Source: Burkholderia ambifaria (GTDB lineage Bacteria > Pseudomonadota > Gammaproteobacteria > Burkholderiales > Burkholderiaceae). From it: 64,000 bases of DNA. A program made the position numbers and the translations under genes. This document shows, one piece after another, positions 25,195 through 33,986 of this stretch. Location of the stretch: the NCBI RefSeq assembly GCF_001443045.1, contig NZ_LKPJ01000030.1, positions 1,690-65,689 on the forward strand, in the 5' to 3' direction. The notes under the pieces were generated by a model that was given only the letters and a program-made list of their open reading frames with translations, made no database searches and was not told the origin of the DNA. Position 1 is the first letter of the stretch; the number at the start of each line of letters is the position of its first letter.

Positions 25195-25449
25195 TCAGGG
25201 CTTCACCGTCGACCGCCGCGACTCCATCCCGTCGATCTTCGCGAGCAGCACGTTGCCGAATTTCGTCACGTGGCGCGGCAAGCCGGGGATCGTCAGCAGT
25301 GCTTCGATCCGCCCGCGCCAGTAACTCGGACGACTCACGCGCATCGCGCACGGCATGGCCGCATCGCCGGTATCGGCATCGCTTTCCAGCAACGCGACCA
25401 TTCTTTCGATATGAGAGAGCTCACGCTCCACATAGTCTCTCGTCAGCAT
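25195..25449 (-). CDS. small hypothetical protein
   Basis: 84 residues, hydrophilic and probably helical (MLTRDYVERELSHIERMVAL; SYWRGRIEALLTIPGLPRHV). The composition is protein-like rather than that of a shadow frame, and GGGGAG lies about 11 nt before the ATG. It does not resemble a domain I can name. It lies upstream of pobA on the same strand, 146 nt away. Confidence 0.5.
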   Translation of the reverse strand: MLTRDYVERELSHIERMVALLESDADTGDAAMPCAMRVSRPSYWRGRIEALLTIPGLPRHVTKFGNVLLAKIDGMESRRSTVKP

Positions 25450-26124
25450 GTGATCGATACTCCCCGAAACACGAAGTCCCGCCCGGCCGCGCCGGCACGG
25501 CGTCGCGCGGCTCTACGTCCGGCTCGCCGTACACGCATCCCGTCACGGTACGCGCGCGCTGTGTCGGAACGTTGCCGCCCGTGTGATGACTTCGGTCATA
25601 TGATCGGATCAATGCAGCACAGCCTTCGAACGTGGTCGCTGTGCCGCGTCGGTTGCATCCGTTCCCCGCTATTCCGTTGCCGATCGTAGACACTCCGCGT
25701 CGCGACGGCATCCCCAAAATTGAGGACGCTTGCTGGAATCGATCGCACTCGTCCGGTCGTGACATGCGAGCGCCGACTTCCGCGCCAGTCGAAACCGGAG
25801 CGAACGGTCGACCGCAAGCGCCGATCCTGCGAGTCGATTCGCACACGTTGCACGCTTTCCCCTGGCATTCCGTGCGCACCGACGCCATTGCGCAAAGCGT
25901 CGGCCGTCCCCGGCAGATTGCACATTGGCGATTACGATCCGGCCGGTTTGCTCACTGTCCATTGACGCAGCTCTTCGAAATAATCGCTGCATGGCACGGC
26001 ACACGGCGGACGTGACCCGTCACATCCGCCGCGGGCCATTCATGCCATCCACCATTGCCCAACAAACAACAGCCGCATCCGGCAGGCGCGCGTCACCGGT
26101 ATCGCGGCAATGAACGGAGACGAC
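25450..26124. other. 675-bp region without recognisable gene
   Basis: Sequence of mixed composition ahead of the ProY-like gene. Several overlapping frames are open, but all lack ribosome sites and natural residue composition. It presumably contains the permease promoter; no repeat or terminator stands out. Confidence 0.35.
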
Positions 26125-27513
26125 ATGTCGCAACGGCAAGCATCGCTGCACCGAGGACTCGAGGAGCGCCACGTCAGCCTGATGGCGCTCGGCACGGCCA
26201 TCGGCGTCGGGCTGTTTCTCGGCTCGGCCAGCGCCATTACGACGGCTGGCCCGGCGATCCTGCTCAGCTACACGTTCGCCGGCGTCGCGATCTTCATCAT
26301 CATGCGCGCGCTCGGCGAAATGGCGATCACGAACCCCGTCGCGGGATCGTTCAGCCGCTACGCGCAGGACTATCTCGGCCCGCTGGCCGGCTACCTGACC
26401 GGCTGGACCTACTGGCTCACCGCGCTGGTCGGCAGCATGTGCGAGATCACCGCGGCCGGTGTCTACATGAACATCTGGTTTCCGCACGTACCGACCTGGA
26501 TCTGGACGCTCGCCGCGCTCGCGTCGGTCACCGCCGTCAACTTCGTCGCGGTACGCGCATACGGGGAGTTCGAGTTCTGGTTCGCGCTGGTCAAGGTGGT
26601 GACGATCGTGCTGATGATCGTCGTCGGCACCGGCATGATCGTCTTCGGCATCGGCAACGGCGGGATCGCCACCGGCATCTCGAACCTGTGGTCGCACGGC
26701 GGCTTCATGCCGAACGGTATCGTCGGCGTGCTGAAGGCGCTGCCGATGGTCATGTTCGCGTATCAGGGCATCGAGATGCTCGGCATCACCGCCGGCGAGG
26801 CCCGCAACCCCGAGAAGACGCTCTCCCGCGCAGTGAACTCGGTGTTCTGGCGCGTGCTGATCTTCTATGTCGGCGCGCTGTTCGTGATCATGTCGATCTA
26901 TCCGTGGGACCGCATCGGAACCCAGGGCAGCCCGTTCGTCCTGACTTTCGATCGCCTCGGCATTCACGCTGCCGCGGGCATCATCAACTTCGTCGTGCTG
27001 ACCGCAGCGCTGTCGTCGTGCAACAGCAACCTGTATGGCACCTCCCGGCTCCTCTACAATCTCGCGCTCCAGAAACAGGCACCGGCAATGTTCGCCCGCA
27101 TCTCGGGCAACGGCATTCCGGCGGTCGCGCTGACGTTCTCCTGCGCTTGCTCGCTGCTCGGCGTGTTGCTCAACTACTTGAGCCCGCAACACGTATTCGT
27201 CTGGCTGACGGCCGTGTCGACGTTCGGCGCATTGTGGACGTGGGGTGTCATCCTCGTTTCCCATTACCGTTTTCGCAAGACGCTTCGCGCGACCGACATC
27301 GCGAAACTGCATTGCCGGGTACCGTTCTTCCCGTCAAGCAACGTGGCCGCACTCGCGTTCCTGCTGGTGGTCGTGACGCTGATGGCCGCATTTCCCGCGA
27401 CGCGCATTGCGGTGATCGTCGGTCCGCTCTGGATCGCGATCGTCACGTGCATTTTCTTCGCGACGAAGGGCCAACGGATGCCAACGCGATTCGGCGCGTC
27501 GTCGCTCGACTGA
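26125..27513 (+). CDS. proY: amino acid permease, ProY-like (AAT family)
   Basis: 462 residues with twelve helices. It aligns from memory with E. coli ProY over its whole length: RGLEERHVSLMALGTAIGVG, the PVAGSFSRYAQDYLGPLAGY motif, GITAGEARNPEKTLSRAVNS and FVIMSIYPWDRIGTQGSPFV. AAT permeases import amino acids with protons; ProY is linked to proline, but specificity in such homologues is not firm. The ATG at 26125 has CGGAG 6 nt upstream; an ATG at 26110 in the same frame has none. It is a single gene. Confidence 0.82.
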   Translation: MSQRQASLHRGLEERHVSLMALGTAIGVGLFLGSASAITTAGPAILLSYTFAGVAIFIIMRALGEMAITNPVAGSFSRYAQDYLGPLAGYLTGWTYWLTALVGSMCEITAAGVYMNIWFPHVPTWIWTLAALASVTAVNFVAVRAYGEFEFWFALVKVVTIVLMIVVGTGMIVFGIGNGGIATGISNLWSHGGFMPNGIVGVLKALPMVMFAYQGIEMLGITAGEARNPEKTLSRAVNSVFWRVLIFYVGALFVIMSIYPWDRIGTQGSPFVLTFDRLGIHAAAGIINFVVLTAALSSCNSNLYGTSRLLYNLALQKQAPAMFARISGNGIPAVALTFSCACSLLGVLLNYLSPQHVFVWLTAVSTFGALWTWGVILVSHYRFRKTLRATDIAKLHCRVPFFPSSNVAALAFLLVVVTLMAAFPATRIAVIVGPLWIAIVTCIFFATKGQRMPTRFGASSLD

Positions 27514-27570
27514 CTCTCGCGAATGCAGCGCGGGCGCGGGCACGACCGTGTTCGGCGGCTGAAACCGCGC

Positions 27571-28287
27571 TCAACCGCGCCGGCCGCGCGCGCCCTTGCT
27601 CTTGCCCGTGCCCGCCGGCGGCTCGCTTCCGCTCAGCCGGTCCAGCTGCCGAACGATCTCCGCGCGCAACTCGGCCGGAATCTCCACGCTGTCGAGCAGC
27701 TCCGAGATCCAGAGCCCGTCGGCCGCCAGCCGGCAGATCATCAGCGTCGCCGCCCGCTCGAGCGGCACCGGGTCCGGCCGCGTCCACTCGCGCATCGGCA
27801 CCGACCAGCGCGCGCGCGTCTCCTGCTCGGTAATCATCGACGCGACCAGCACGCGCAGCACGTCGGTGCTCGCCGCCGGCTGCGCGGTGTCGAGCACCGC
27901 ATGCAGATACGCGCGCGCCGCCGCGCCGTCGCCGTGCGGATCGGCTGCCAGGCGCGCGGCCATCTGCATCGCGAAGCGCTCGGTCGCCTGTCCGAACAGC
28001 GCATCGAGCAGGCCCTGCTTGTTCGTGAAGTGATACTGCAGCGCACCCTTCGTCACGCCCGCGCGCTCGGCGACCGCGTCGAGCGTCAACGCGGCCACGC
28101 CGTGTTGGGTCGCGATTTCCGACGCGGCTTCCAGCAGTTGCGCGCGCACCTGTTCTGGTGCCTTTTTCCGCCGCACGCCGGCGACGGGTGCGGGCGTGGG
28201 CTCGGGCGCGTCCCGTGCGTCGGCCGGTCCGGCCGTGTCGACACGCGCGGCGGTGTGGCGCGAAGCGGGTTCGAGGCGTTTTTTCAT
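27571..28287 (-). CDS. TetR-family regulator
   Basis: 238 residues. After a 50-residue Pro/Ala-rich leader, the TetR helix-turn-helix spans about 53-100 (LLEAASEIATQHGVAALTLD; GVTKGALQYHFTNKQGLLDA). The C-terminal ligand domain is all helical. It is divergent from the squalene-hopene cyclase gene with only about 60 bp between the starts, so one operator could control both. The leader makes the start uncertain, and there is no strong ribosome site before ATG 28287. Confidence 0.85.
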   Translation of the reverse strand: MKKRLEPASRHTAARVDTAGPADARDAPEPTPAPVAGVRRKKAPEQVRAQLLEAASEIATQHGVAALTLDAVAERAGVTKGALQYHFTNKQGLLDALFGQATERFAMQMAARLAADPHGDGAAARAYLHAVLDTAQPAASTDVLRVLVASMITEQETRARWSVPMREWTRPDPVPLERAATLMICRLAADGLWISELLDSVEIPAELRAEIVRQLDRLSGSEPPAGTGKSKGARGRRG

Positions 28288-28351
28288 GGGGGCGATGTTA
28301 GCACCCGCGGTCTCGATATAAACATTCCGGCTGGGTGGTATGATCCGCCGC

Positions 28352-30385
28352 ATGAACAAACCCGCCCCCTCCCCCTGGTCCGCGCTCGACGCCGCGATCG
28401 CCCGTGGACGCGATGCGCTGATGCGTCTTCAGCAGCCTGACGGCAGCTGGTGCTTCGAACTCGAATCCGACGCGACGATCACCGCGGAATACATCCTGAT
28501 GATGCATTTCATGGACAGGATCGACGACGCGCGCCAGGAGAAGATGGCGCGCTACCTGCGCGCGATCCAGCGGCTCGACACGCACGGCGGGTGGGATCTG
28601 TACGTCGACGGCGACCCGGACGTGTCGTGCAGCGTGAAGGCGTACTTCGCGCTGAAGGCCGCGGGCGACAGCGAGCATGCGCCGCACATGGTCCGTGCGC
28701 GCGACGCGATCCTGAAGCTCGGCGGCGCGGCACGCTCCAACGTGTTCACGCGGATCCTGCTTGCGACGTTCGGCCAGGTGCCGTGGCGCGCGGCGCCATT
28801 CATGCCGATCGAATTCGTGCTGTTCCCGAAGTGGGTGCCGATCTCGATGTACAAGGTCGCGTACTGGGCGCGCACGACGATGGTGCCGCTGCTCGTGCTG
28901 TGCTCGCTGAAGGCGCGTGCGCGCAACCCGCGCAACGTCGCGATCCCGGAGCTGTTCGTCACGCCGCCCGACCAGGAACGCCAGTACTTCCCGCCCGCGC
29001 GCGGGATGCGCCGCGCGTTCCTCGCGCTCGACCGCATGGTGCGCCATGTCGAGCCGCTGCTGCCGAAACGCCTGCGGCAGCGCGCGATCCGGCATGCGGA
29101 AACCTGGTGTGCGGAGCGCATGAACGGCGAAGACGGCCTCGGCGGGATCTTTCCGCCGATCGTGTACAGCTACCAGATGATGGACGTGCTCGGCTACCCG
29201 GACGATCATCCGCTGCGCCGCGACTGCGAGAACGCGCTGGAGAAACTGCTGGTCACGCGGCCCGACGGCAGCGTGTACTGCCAGCCGTGCCTGTCGCCGG
29301 TATGGGACACCGCGTGGAGCACGATAGCGCTCGAACAGGCGCGCGGCGTGGCCGTGCAGGAATCCCCCACGCCCGCGAGCGCACTGGATGAACTCGACGC
29401 ACGCATCGCGCGCGCGTACGACTGGCTGGCCGAGCGCCAGGTGAACGACCTGCGCGGCGACTGGATCGAAAACGCGCCCGCCGACACGCAACCGGGCGGC
29501 TGGGCGTTCCAGTACGCGAACCCGTACTACCCCGACATCGACGACAGCGCCGTCGTCACCGCGATGCTCGACCGCCGCGGCCGCACGCATCGCAACGTGG
29601 ACGGCTCGCATCCGTATGCGGCGCGCGTCGCACGCGCGCTCGACTGGATGCGCGGGCTGCAATCGCGCAACGGCGGCTTCGCGGCCTTCGATGCCGACTG
29701 CGACCGCCTGTACCTGAACGCGATCCCGTTCGCCGATCACGGCGCGCTGCTCGATCCGCCGACCGAGGACGTGTCGGGCCGCGTGCTGCTGTGCTTCGGC
29801 GTCACGCAGCGCGCGGACGATCGCGCGTCGATCGCGCGCGCGATCGACTACGTGAAGCGCACGCAGCAGCCCGACGGCAGCTGGTGGGGCCGCTGGGGCA
29901 CGAACTACCTGTACGGCACGTGGAGCGTGCTGGCCGGGCTCGCGCTCGCGGGCGAGGATCCGTCGCAGCCGTACATCGCCCGCGCGCTCGCATGGCTGCG
30001 CGCACGCCAGCACGCGGACGGCGGCTGGGGCGAGACGAACGACAGCTACAGCGACCCGGCGCTCGCCGGCACTAATGCGGGCGAAAGCACGTCGAACTGC
30101 ACCGCGTGGGCACTGCTCGCGCAAATGGCGTTCGGCGACGGCGAATCGGACTCGGTCAAGCGCGGCATCGCATATCTGCAATCCGTGCAGCAGGACGACG
30201 GCTTCTGGTGGCACCGGTCGCACAATGCGCCCGGCTTTCCGCGCATCTTCTACCTGAAGTATCACGGCTATACCGCGTACTTCCCGCTGTGGGCACTTGC
30301 GCGCTATCGGCGGCTGGCCGGCGCGGCAGCGTCATCGGGCAATCGCATGCCGTCGGCCGAGACAACGCTTCCCGCAATCGCGTAA
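28352..30385 (+). CDS. shc: squalene-hopene cyclase
   Basis: 677 residues. The catalytic DxDD motif is DIDD at 395-398, followed by serine (DIDDSA) where threonine is commoner. At least six QW-type repeats are seen (QQPDGSWCFE, NGGFAAFD, QQPDGSWWGRW, QHADGGWGE and QQDDGFWWHR among them). The membrane-associated enzyme cyclises squalene to hopene, the first step to hopanoids, which in Burkholderia support acid, detergent and polymyxin tolerance (family knowledge). No hpn hopanoid-biosynthesis genes are adjacent. ATG 28340 four codons upstream is an alternative start; neither has a strong ribosome site. Confidence 0.95.
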   Translation: MNKPAPSPWSALDAAIARGRDALMRLQQPDGSWCFELESDATITAEYILMMHFMDRIDDARQEKMARYLRAIQRLDTHGGWDLYVDGDPDVSCSVKAYFALKAAGDSEHAPHMVRARDAILKLGGAARSNVFTRILLATFGQVPWRAAPFMPIEFVLFPKWVPISMYKVAYWARTTMVPLLVLCSLKARARNPRNVAIPELFVTPPDQERQYFPPARGMRRAFLALDRMVRHVEPLLPKRLRQRAIRHAETWCAERMNGEDGLGGIFPPIVYSYQMMDVLGYPDDHPLRRDCENALEKLLVTRPDGSVYCQPCLSPVWDTAWSTIALEQARGVAVQESPTPASALDELDARIARAYDWLAERQVNDLRGDWIENAPADTQPGGWAFQYANPYYPDIDDSAVVTAMLDRRGRTHRNVDGSHPYAARVARALDWMRGLQSRNGGFAAFDADCDRLYLNAIPFADHGALLDPPTEDVSGRVLLCFGVTQRADDRASIARAIDYVKRTQQPDGSWWGRWGTNYLYGTWSVLAGLALAGEDPSQPYIARALAWLRARQHADGGWGETNDSYSDPALAGTNAGESTSNCTAWALLAQMAFGDGESDSVKRGIAYLQSVQQDDGFWWHRSHNAPGFPRIFYLKYHGYTAYFPLWALARYRRLAGAAASSGNRMPSAETTLPAIA

Positions 30386-30637
30386 GCGGTCAGGCGTCGG
30401 GCAGCAGCCTGCGTTCGAACGCGCTGCCGCCCGATGCTTCTTCTCGTCACACGAATCCCGCGTCGATCAGCATGCAGCCGCCCGCCCCCTGATCGATCCG
30501 GCACCTCACCGCTCGATCGGCACCCGTTGCAGAATGGGAGCATCGCCGCATGCATGCGGTCACGCAAGTTGCGCGGCACTGCTGCCCTCGTCCTGGCGAG
30601 CTCGTGCCACCAGCTTCTCGCCAGCCTCCGCGCGCGC

Positions 30638-31804
30638 TCAAAACTTGTGCGTGATGCCGACAATGGTCGCGACCTGCGAGCGCGTGCTTGCGCTGGGCCC
30701 CAGATCGCCGATCGTGCCGCCGGCGGCCACGATCGCCAAACCGTCGTCGCTGAACGTCGTACCGCTCGCATGCGAGTAACCCGCTTCGGCGTACAGGCTC
30801 GTACGCTTGCTCAGCGAATAGGTAAAGTTCACGCCTGCGTTGTTGTAGGTGGCCGACGAGGCTCCGCTCGACCGGGTATACACATAGTTGATCGAGCCGC
30901 TCAAGGCAGGTGTGATCTGATACTGAAGCGCCGCGCCGCCGATGTTGTACGTCTCGGTACGGTTGAACGCGCCGTAGTTTGCATATGGCTTGTACTGAGC
31001 GTTGCTGTAGCGGAGATTGGCCGTAAGATCGCCGATCGCATACTGCACGGCCGCCTGGATAATCTGGCGCGAGCCGTACATCGAGATGTCGCCGGACAGC
31101 GGCACAACCGCGTTGTTCTGGTTCAGGTCGGCCGCGCCGTTGCCACTGGCGTCGTTTCTGGCAAACAGATACCCCGCGGCAACCGTCAGCCCGCCGTTAT
31201 TGTACGAGGCCGCGGCGCCATACATTTGTCCGCCGGCAGTATTGCCCGCGATGCCCCCGAAACCGTACATCAGCTCATACTGAAAGCCGCCGTAGATCGG
31301 GCTCGTGTACTTGATCGAATTGTTGACCCAGAACGAGTTGTCGTTGTTGTCGACATCACCCGGGGTCGTGAACAGCGCGCCGGCCATCGCATCGCCGGTA
31401 ATCGGCTGGATCAGATCGACGGTGGGATCGTACTGGCGGCCCGCCGTGAGCGTGCCGAATGCATTGCTGGACAGACCGACGAAGGCGTTATGTGAAAACA
31501 GGCGCCTGGAGTCCGAAAGCTGCCCGTTCGTGACGTCGAAGCTGCTTTCCAATGTAAAGATCGTTTTCAGTCCGCCACCGAGCTCCTCGGCCCCCTTCAA
31601 CCCCCAGTATGACGATTCGTTGTCGCCGCTTTGCATGGCGAACAGCGAACGGCCACCGGTGTTGTTGTAGTGGGCAAGAGCTGCGTCGATCGAACCGTAA
31701 AGCGTGACACTGCTCTGCGCATGCGCGGTGCCGGACGCGGCGACCGCCAAGGCGATGCACATTCCGGCTTTGCCGATCTTGAAATTCTGCAATTTTTTAA
31801 ACAT
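30638..31804 (-). CDS. Gram-negative porin
   Basis: 388 residues. The signal peptide ends at GTAHAQ, then SSVTLYGSIDAALAHYNN begins the barrel and VGITHKF ends it with the required phenylalanine. It belongs to the same family as the porin at 505-1572 but is a divergent paralogue with a different constriction loop (GDAMAGALFTTPGDVDNNDN). It is the last gene on the strand after the TonB/PepSY cluster, 240 nt from the binding-protein gene, so it may belong to that uptake system. No clear ribosome site precedes ATG 31804. Confidence 0.92.
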   Translation of the reverse strand: MFKKLQNFKIGKAGMCIALAVAASGTAHAQSSVTLYGSIDAALAHYNNTGGRSLFAMQSGDNESSYWGLKGAEELGGGLKTIFTLESSFDVTNGQLSDSRRLFSHNAFVGLSSNAFGTLTAGRQYDPTVDLIQPITGDAMAGALFTTPGDVDNNDNSFWVNNSIKYTSPIYGGFQYELMYGFGGIAGNTAGGQMYGAAASYNNGGLTVAAGYLFARNDASGNGAADLNQNNAVVPLSGDISMYGSRQIIQAAVQYAIGDLTANLRYSNAQYKPYANYGAFNRTETYNIGGAALQYQITPALSGSINYVYTRSSGASSATYNNAGVNFTYSLSKRTSLYAEAGYSHASGTTFSDDGLAIVAAGGTIGDLGPSASTRSQVATIVGITHKF

Positions 31805-32044
31805 CGCAAATAATTAATAGTGCGAATCAATGATAATTTTCATCGCCCCCGATAAGGCAATCGGAAACTGGCGTGCGACTCTCTGTCGAATAGTCGTGAA
31901 CGACAATCGAACGCTCACGCCATGAGCAATGTTGAAACCGGGAGAAGTAGCGCGATGAGTACGACCGGGCGCGGCAACGTCCCGAGGCGGCAATTGCATA
32001 GCGCGTGCAGACGTAGCCGCCGCACGCGCCGCCCGACATTCGCT

Positions 32045-33088
32045 TTAGTGCAACGTCTTCAACGCGTTGTCGACGAACGTATTGGTATAGGTCTGATCGA
32101 CCTTCACGCCGTGATATGCCGGATTGGCCGCTGTCAGCACCTGCCACTCCTTTGTAGCACCGTCGTCAGACATCCTTCCGTCGTTGGCAAACATCGGAAT
32201 CTCCTCCTTCAACACCTTCAGGTATGCCGAGCGATCCTTGCCCACGATCTCCGGAGGCATCACCTCCATGATCTGCTCCGGCGAATGCGTATTGATGTAA
32301 CGCAGCGTGCGCACGAATGCATTCGCCAGCTGCTGTGCGATCTCCGGATGCGCCTTCACTCGCGCACTCATCATGTACACCGTGCTTGAAGGAAACAGCG
32401 TGCCCAGTGCCGCCTTCGTGCCTTGCGGCGTCGTCAGATCGGCAAAGACTGTCCCGGCATCCTGCGACTCGTAAAGATCGCCCTCCGGCGTCGGCGCCAC
32501 GACCAAATCAGCCCCGCCGCTACGCAACGTGTCGACGTTCTTCGCGTACTTCGTCGGGAGTCGCGTGTAGTCGCCGATGCCGTTGCCTCCGGCCAGCACG
32601 AGCGCGTTCGCGACCGTGGTCTTCGAGGATCCGGCGCCGCCGGAGATGATGCGTGCGCCCTTCAGGTCCGTCACGCGACGGTACTTGTCACGCACCTGGT
32701 TCGCGACATATACCTTGGCGCCAGGCGTCACGCCCAACGTGACGACTGCTTCGGTATCGATACCGTGCGACCGGTTGACGACGTTATGGTGGTAGTAGGC
32801 CATCACTGCGTCGACCCGGCCATCTTTGAGCAGATCGACGCTCGGCACGTCGTCGCGCGTGTTCATGACGGTGACGACTGTCTTCCCGTCGCTCAGGTAT
32901 CCGAGACGTTCGGCAAGCACCACCGGGAAATTGCGAACCTGCTTGATCTCATCGACCAGCAGTACGATGCGCTGCGGTGACGTGTCGGTCGCTCCGACAG
33001 TCAGCGGCGACGCGGCGCCGCTCTCCGCTGCCGCTGCAAGACCGCTCACCATGCAGGTGGCGACGAAGGCAATTGCGAGCTTCTTCAT
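32045..33088 (-). CDS. NitT/TauT-type periplasmic substrate-binding protein
   Basis: 347 residues with a signal peptide (MKKLAIAFVATCMVSGLAAA). The body resembles NMT1/THI5-like and taurine/nitrate-binding proteins: VNRSHGIDTEAVVTLGVTPG, a hinge GARIISGGAGSSKTTVANAL and a C-terminal module HPEIAQQLANAFVRTLRYIN. These proteins usually serve ABC importers, but no permease or ATPase gene is near. It lies 22 nt after the ABM-like gene and in the same direction, so it is probably part of the operon with the TonB receptor. The ligand is unknown. Confidence 0.75.
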   Translation of the reverse strand: MKKLAIAFVATCMVSGLAAAAESGAASPLTVGATDTSPQRIVLLVDEIKQVRNFPVVLAERLGYLSDGKTVVTVMNTRDDVPSVDLLKDGRVDAVMAYYHHNVVNRSHGIDTEAVVTLGVTPGAKVYVANQVRDKYRRVTDLKGARIISGGAGSSKTTVANALVLAGGNGIGDYTRLPTKYAKNVDTLRSGGADLVVAPTPEGDLYESQDAGTVFADLTTPQGTKAALGTLFPSSTVYMMSARVKAHPEIAQQLANAFVRTLRYINTHSPEQIMEVMPPEIVGKDRSAYLKVLKEEIPMFANDGRMSDDGATKEWQVLTAANPAYHGVKVDQTYTNTFVDNALKTLH

Positions 33089-33110
33089 GAAAGGTCCCGT
33101 GGAGTAAAAG

Positions 33111-33944
33111 TTATCGGCCGGCAACGACGGGATCGGCAACCACGACTTGCCCTTCGGCTCGCACACGTTGCTTGCTATCGCTGATGGCTTTCCATTCGGG
33201 ATTCGACTTCAGGCGCTCACGCACCCTGCTCACGATGGCTTCGCGATCGCTCAATGCGGTCTCGCTCTTGTATTGCAGGATCGCGATCACATCCCACTCG
33301 CGTGCGGCCGGGAACTGGCTCATGTAGATCGAGTAACCGGCCAGCACGCCCTCGTCCATCCATCCCTTGAACTGAGGAATGACGTAGGCATCCGCATATT
33401 TTCGGTAGTCACTGGCAGACACCTCCGTCTTGTACGGAATCGCTACATACACGGAGCCCGGCGCGGCGTCCGACGCGGCAACGTTCGAACGCCGAAGATC
33501 GACCGGCGCCGTACGGATCGAGGTCGTCACCGCCAGCGCCTTCGCGGAAAGCGCGCCAGGGTGCGTTTCCTCGACCTTGCGCCAGCGGTACAGATCGTCA
33601 GGCGTGGCGAACGTGAGAACAGCCATCGCGTCCCAGTTGCCGGAATCCGCGTAGCGGTTGAACAGCAGGTTGTACCGTGTGAGACGACCGTCGTGCTTCC
33701 ACTGCGCGAGTTCACGCGCAGTCGACTGCGCGAGTTCGCGCTGCAGCAAGGGCCGGTTTGCGGGCGTCGTCTGGTACGTGACGATCAGCGAAAGACCCTG
33801 ATCGTCGGCCGGCAGCGCGGCCGACGCGGCGGCGGCAGTCCCCGCGGCCTCCGTAGCGCTCGCGATTCCTGCGTGCAGCAGGCCGGTGAGCGCCATCGTT
33901 ACGGCAACGGCGCGACCAATGTTCGTCATGGAAGAGGATTTCAT
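33111..33944 (-). CDS. secreted protein with two ABM-like (dimeric alpha+beta barrel) repeats
   Basis: 277 residues. After a signal peptide (ALTGLLHAGIASA, cut near residue 30) there are two related halves. About 51-130 has NRYADSGNWDAMAVLTFATP, and about 165-245 has SQFPAAREWDVIAILQYKSE; both place a WD pair before a strand and then a helix. The pattern suggests a tandem ferredoxin-like fold as in antibiotic-biosynthesis-monooxygenase or haem-degrading barrels. This is my reading, not a confirmed match. It lies between the TonB receptor and binding-protein genes. The start could also be 33929; neither ATG has a clear ribosome site. Confidence 0.65.
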   Translation of the reverse strand: MKSSSMTNIGRAVAVTMALTGLLHAGIASATEAAGTAAAASAALPADDQGLSLIVTYQTTPANRPLLQRELAQSTARELAQWKHDGRLTRYNLLFNRYADSGNWDAMAVLTFATPDDLYRWRKVEETHPGALSAKALAVTTSIRTAPVDLRRSNVAASDAAPGSVYVAIPYKTEVSASDYRKYADAYVIPQFKGWMDEGVLAGYSIYMSQFPAAREWDVIAILQYKSETALSDREAIVSRVRERLKSNPEWKAISDSKQRVRAEGQVVVADPVVAGR

Positions 33945-33986
33945 GGAAGTTGTTCAGAAAAACGTTGAAAGGATTGAGGCGTGCGT

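Noticed and set aside
28298..30265. 655-codon minus-strand frame opposite shc
   Set aside because: Antisense shadow of squalene-hopene cyclase, whose QW repeats are unmistakable.
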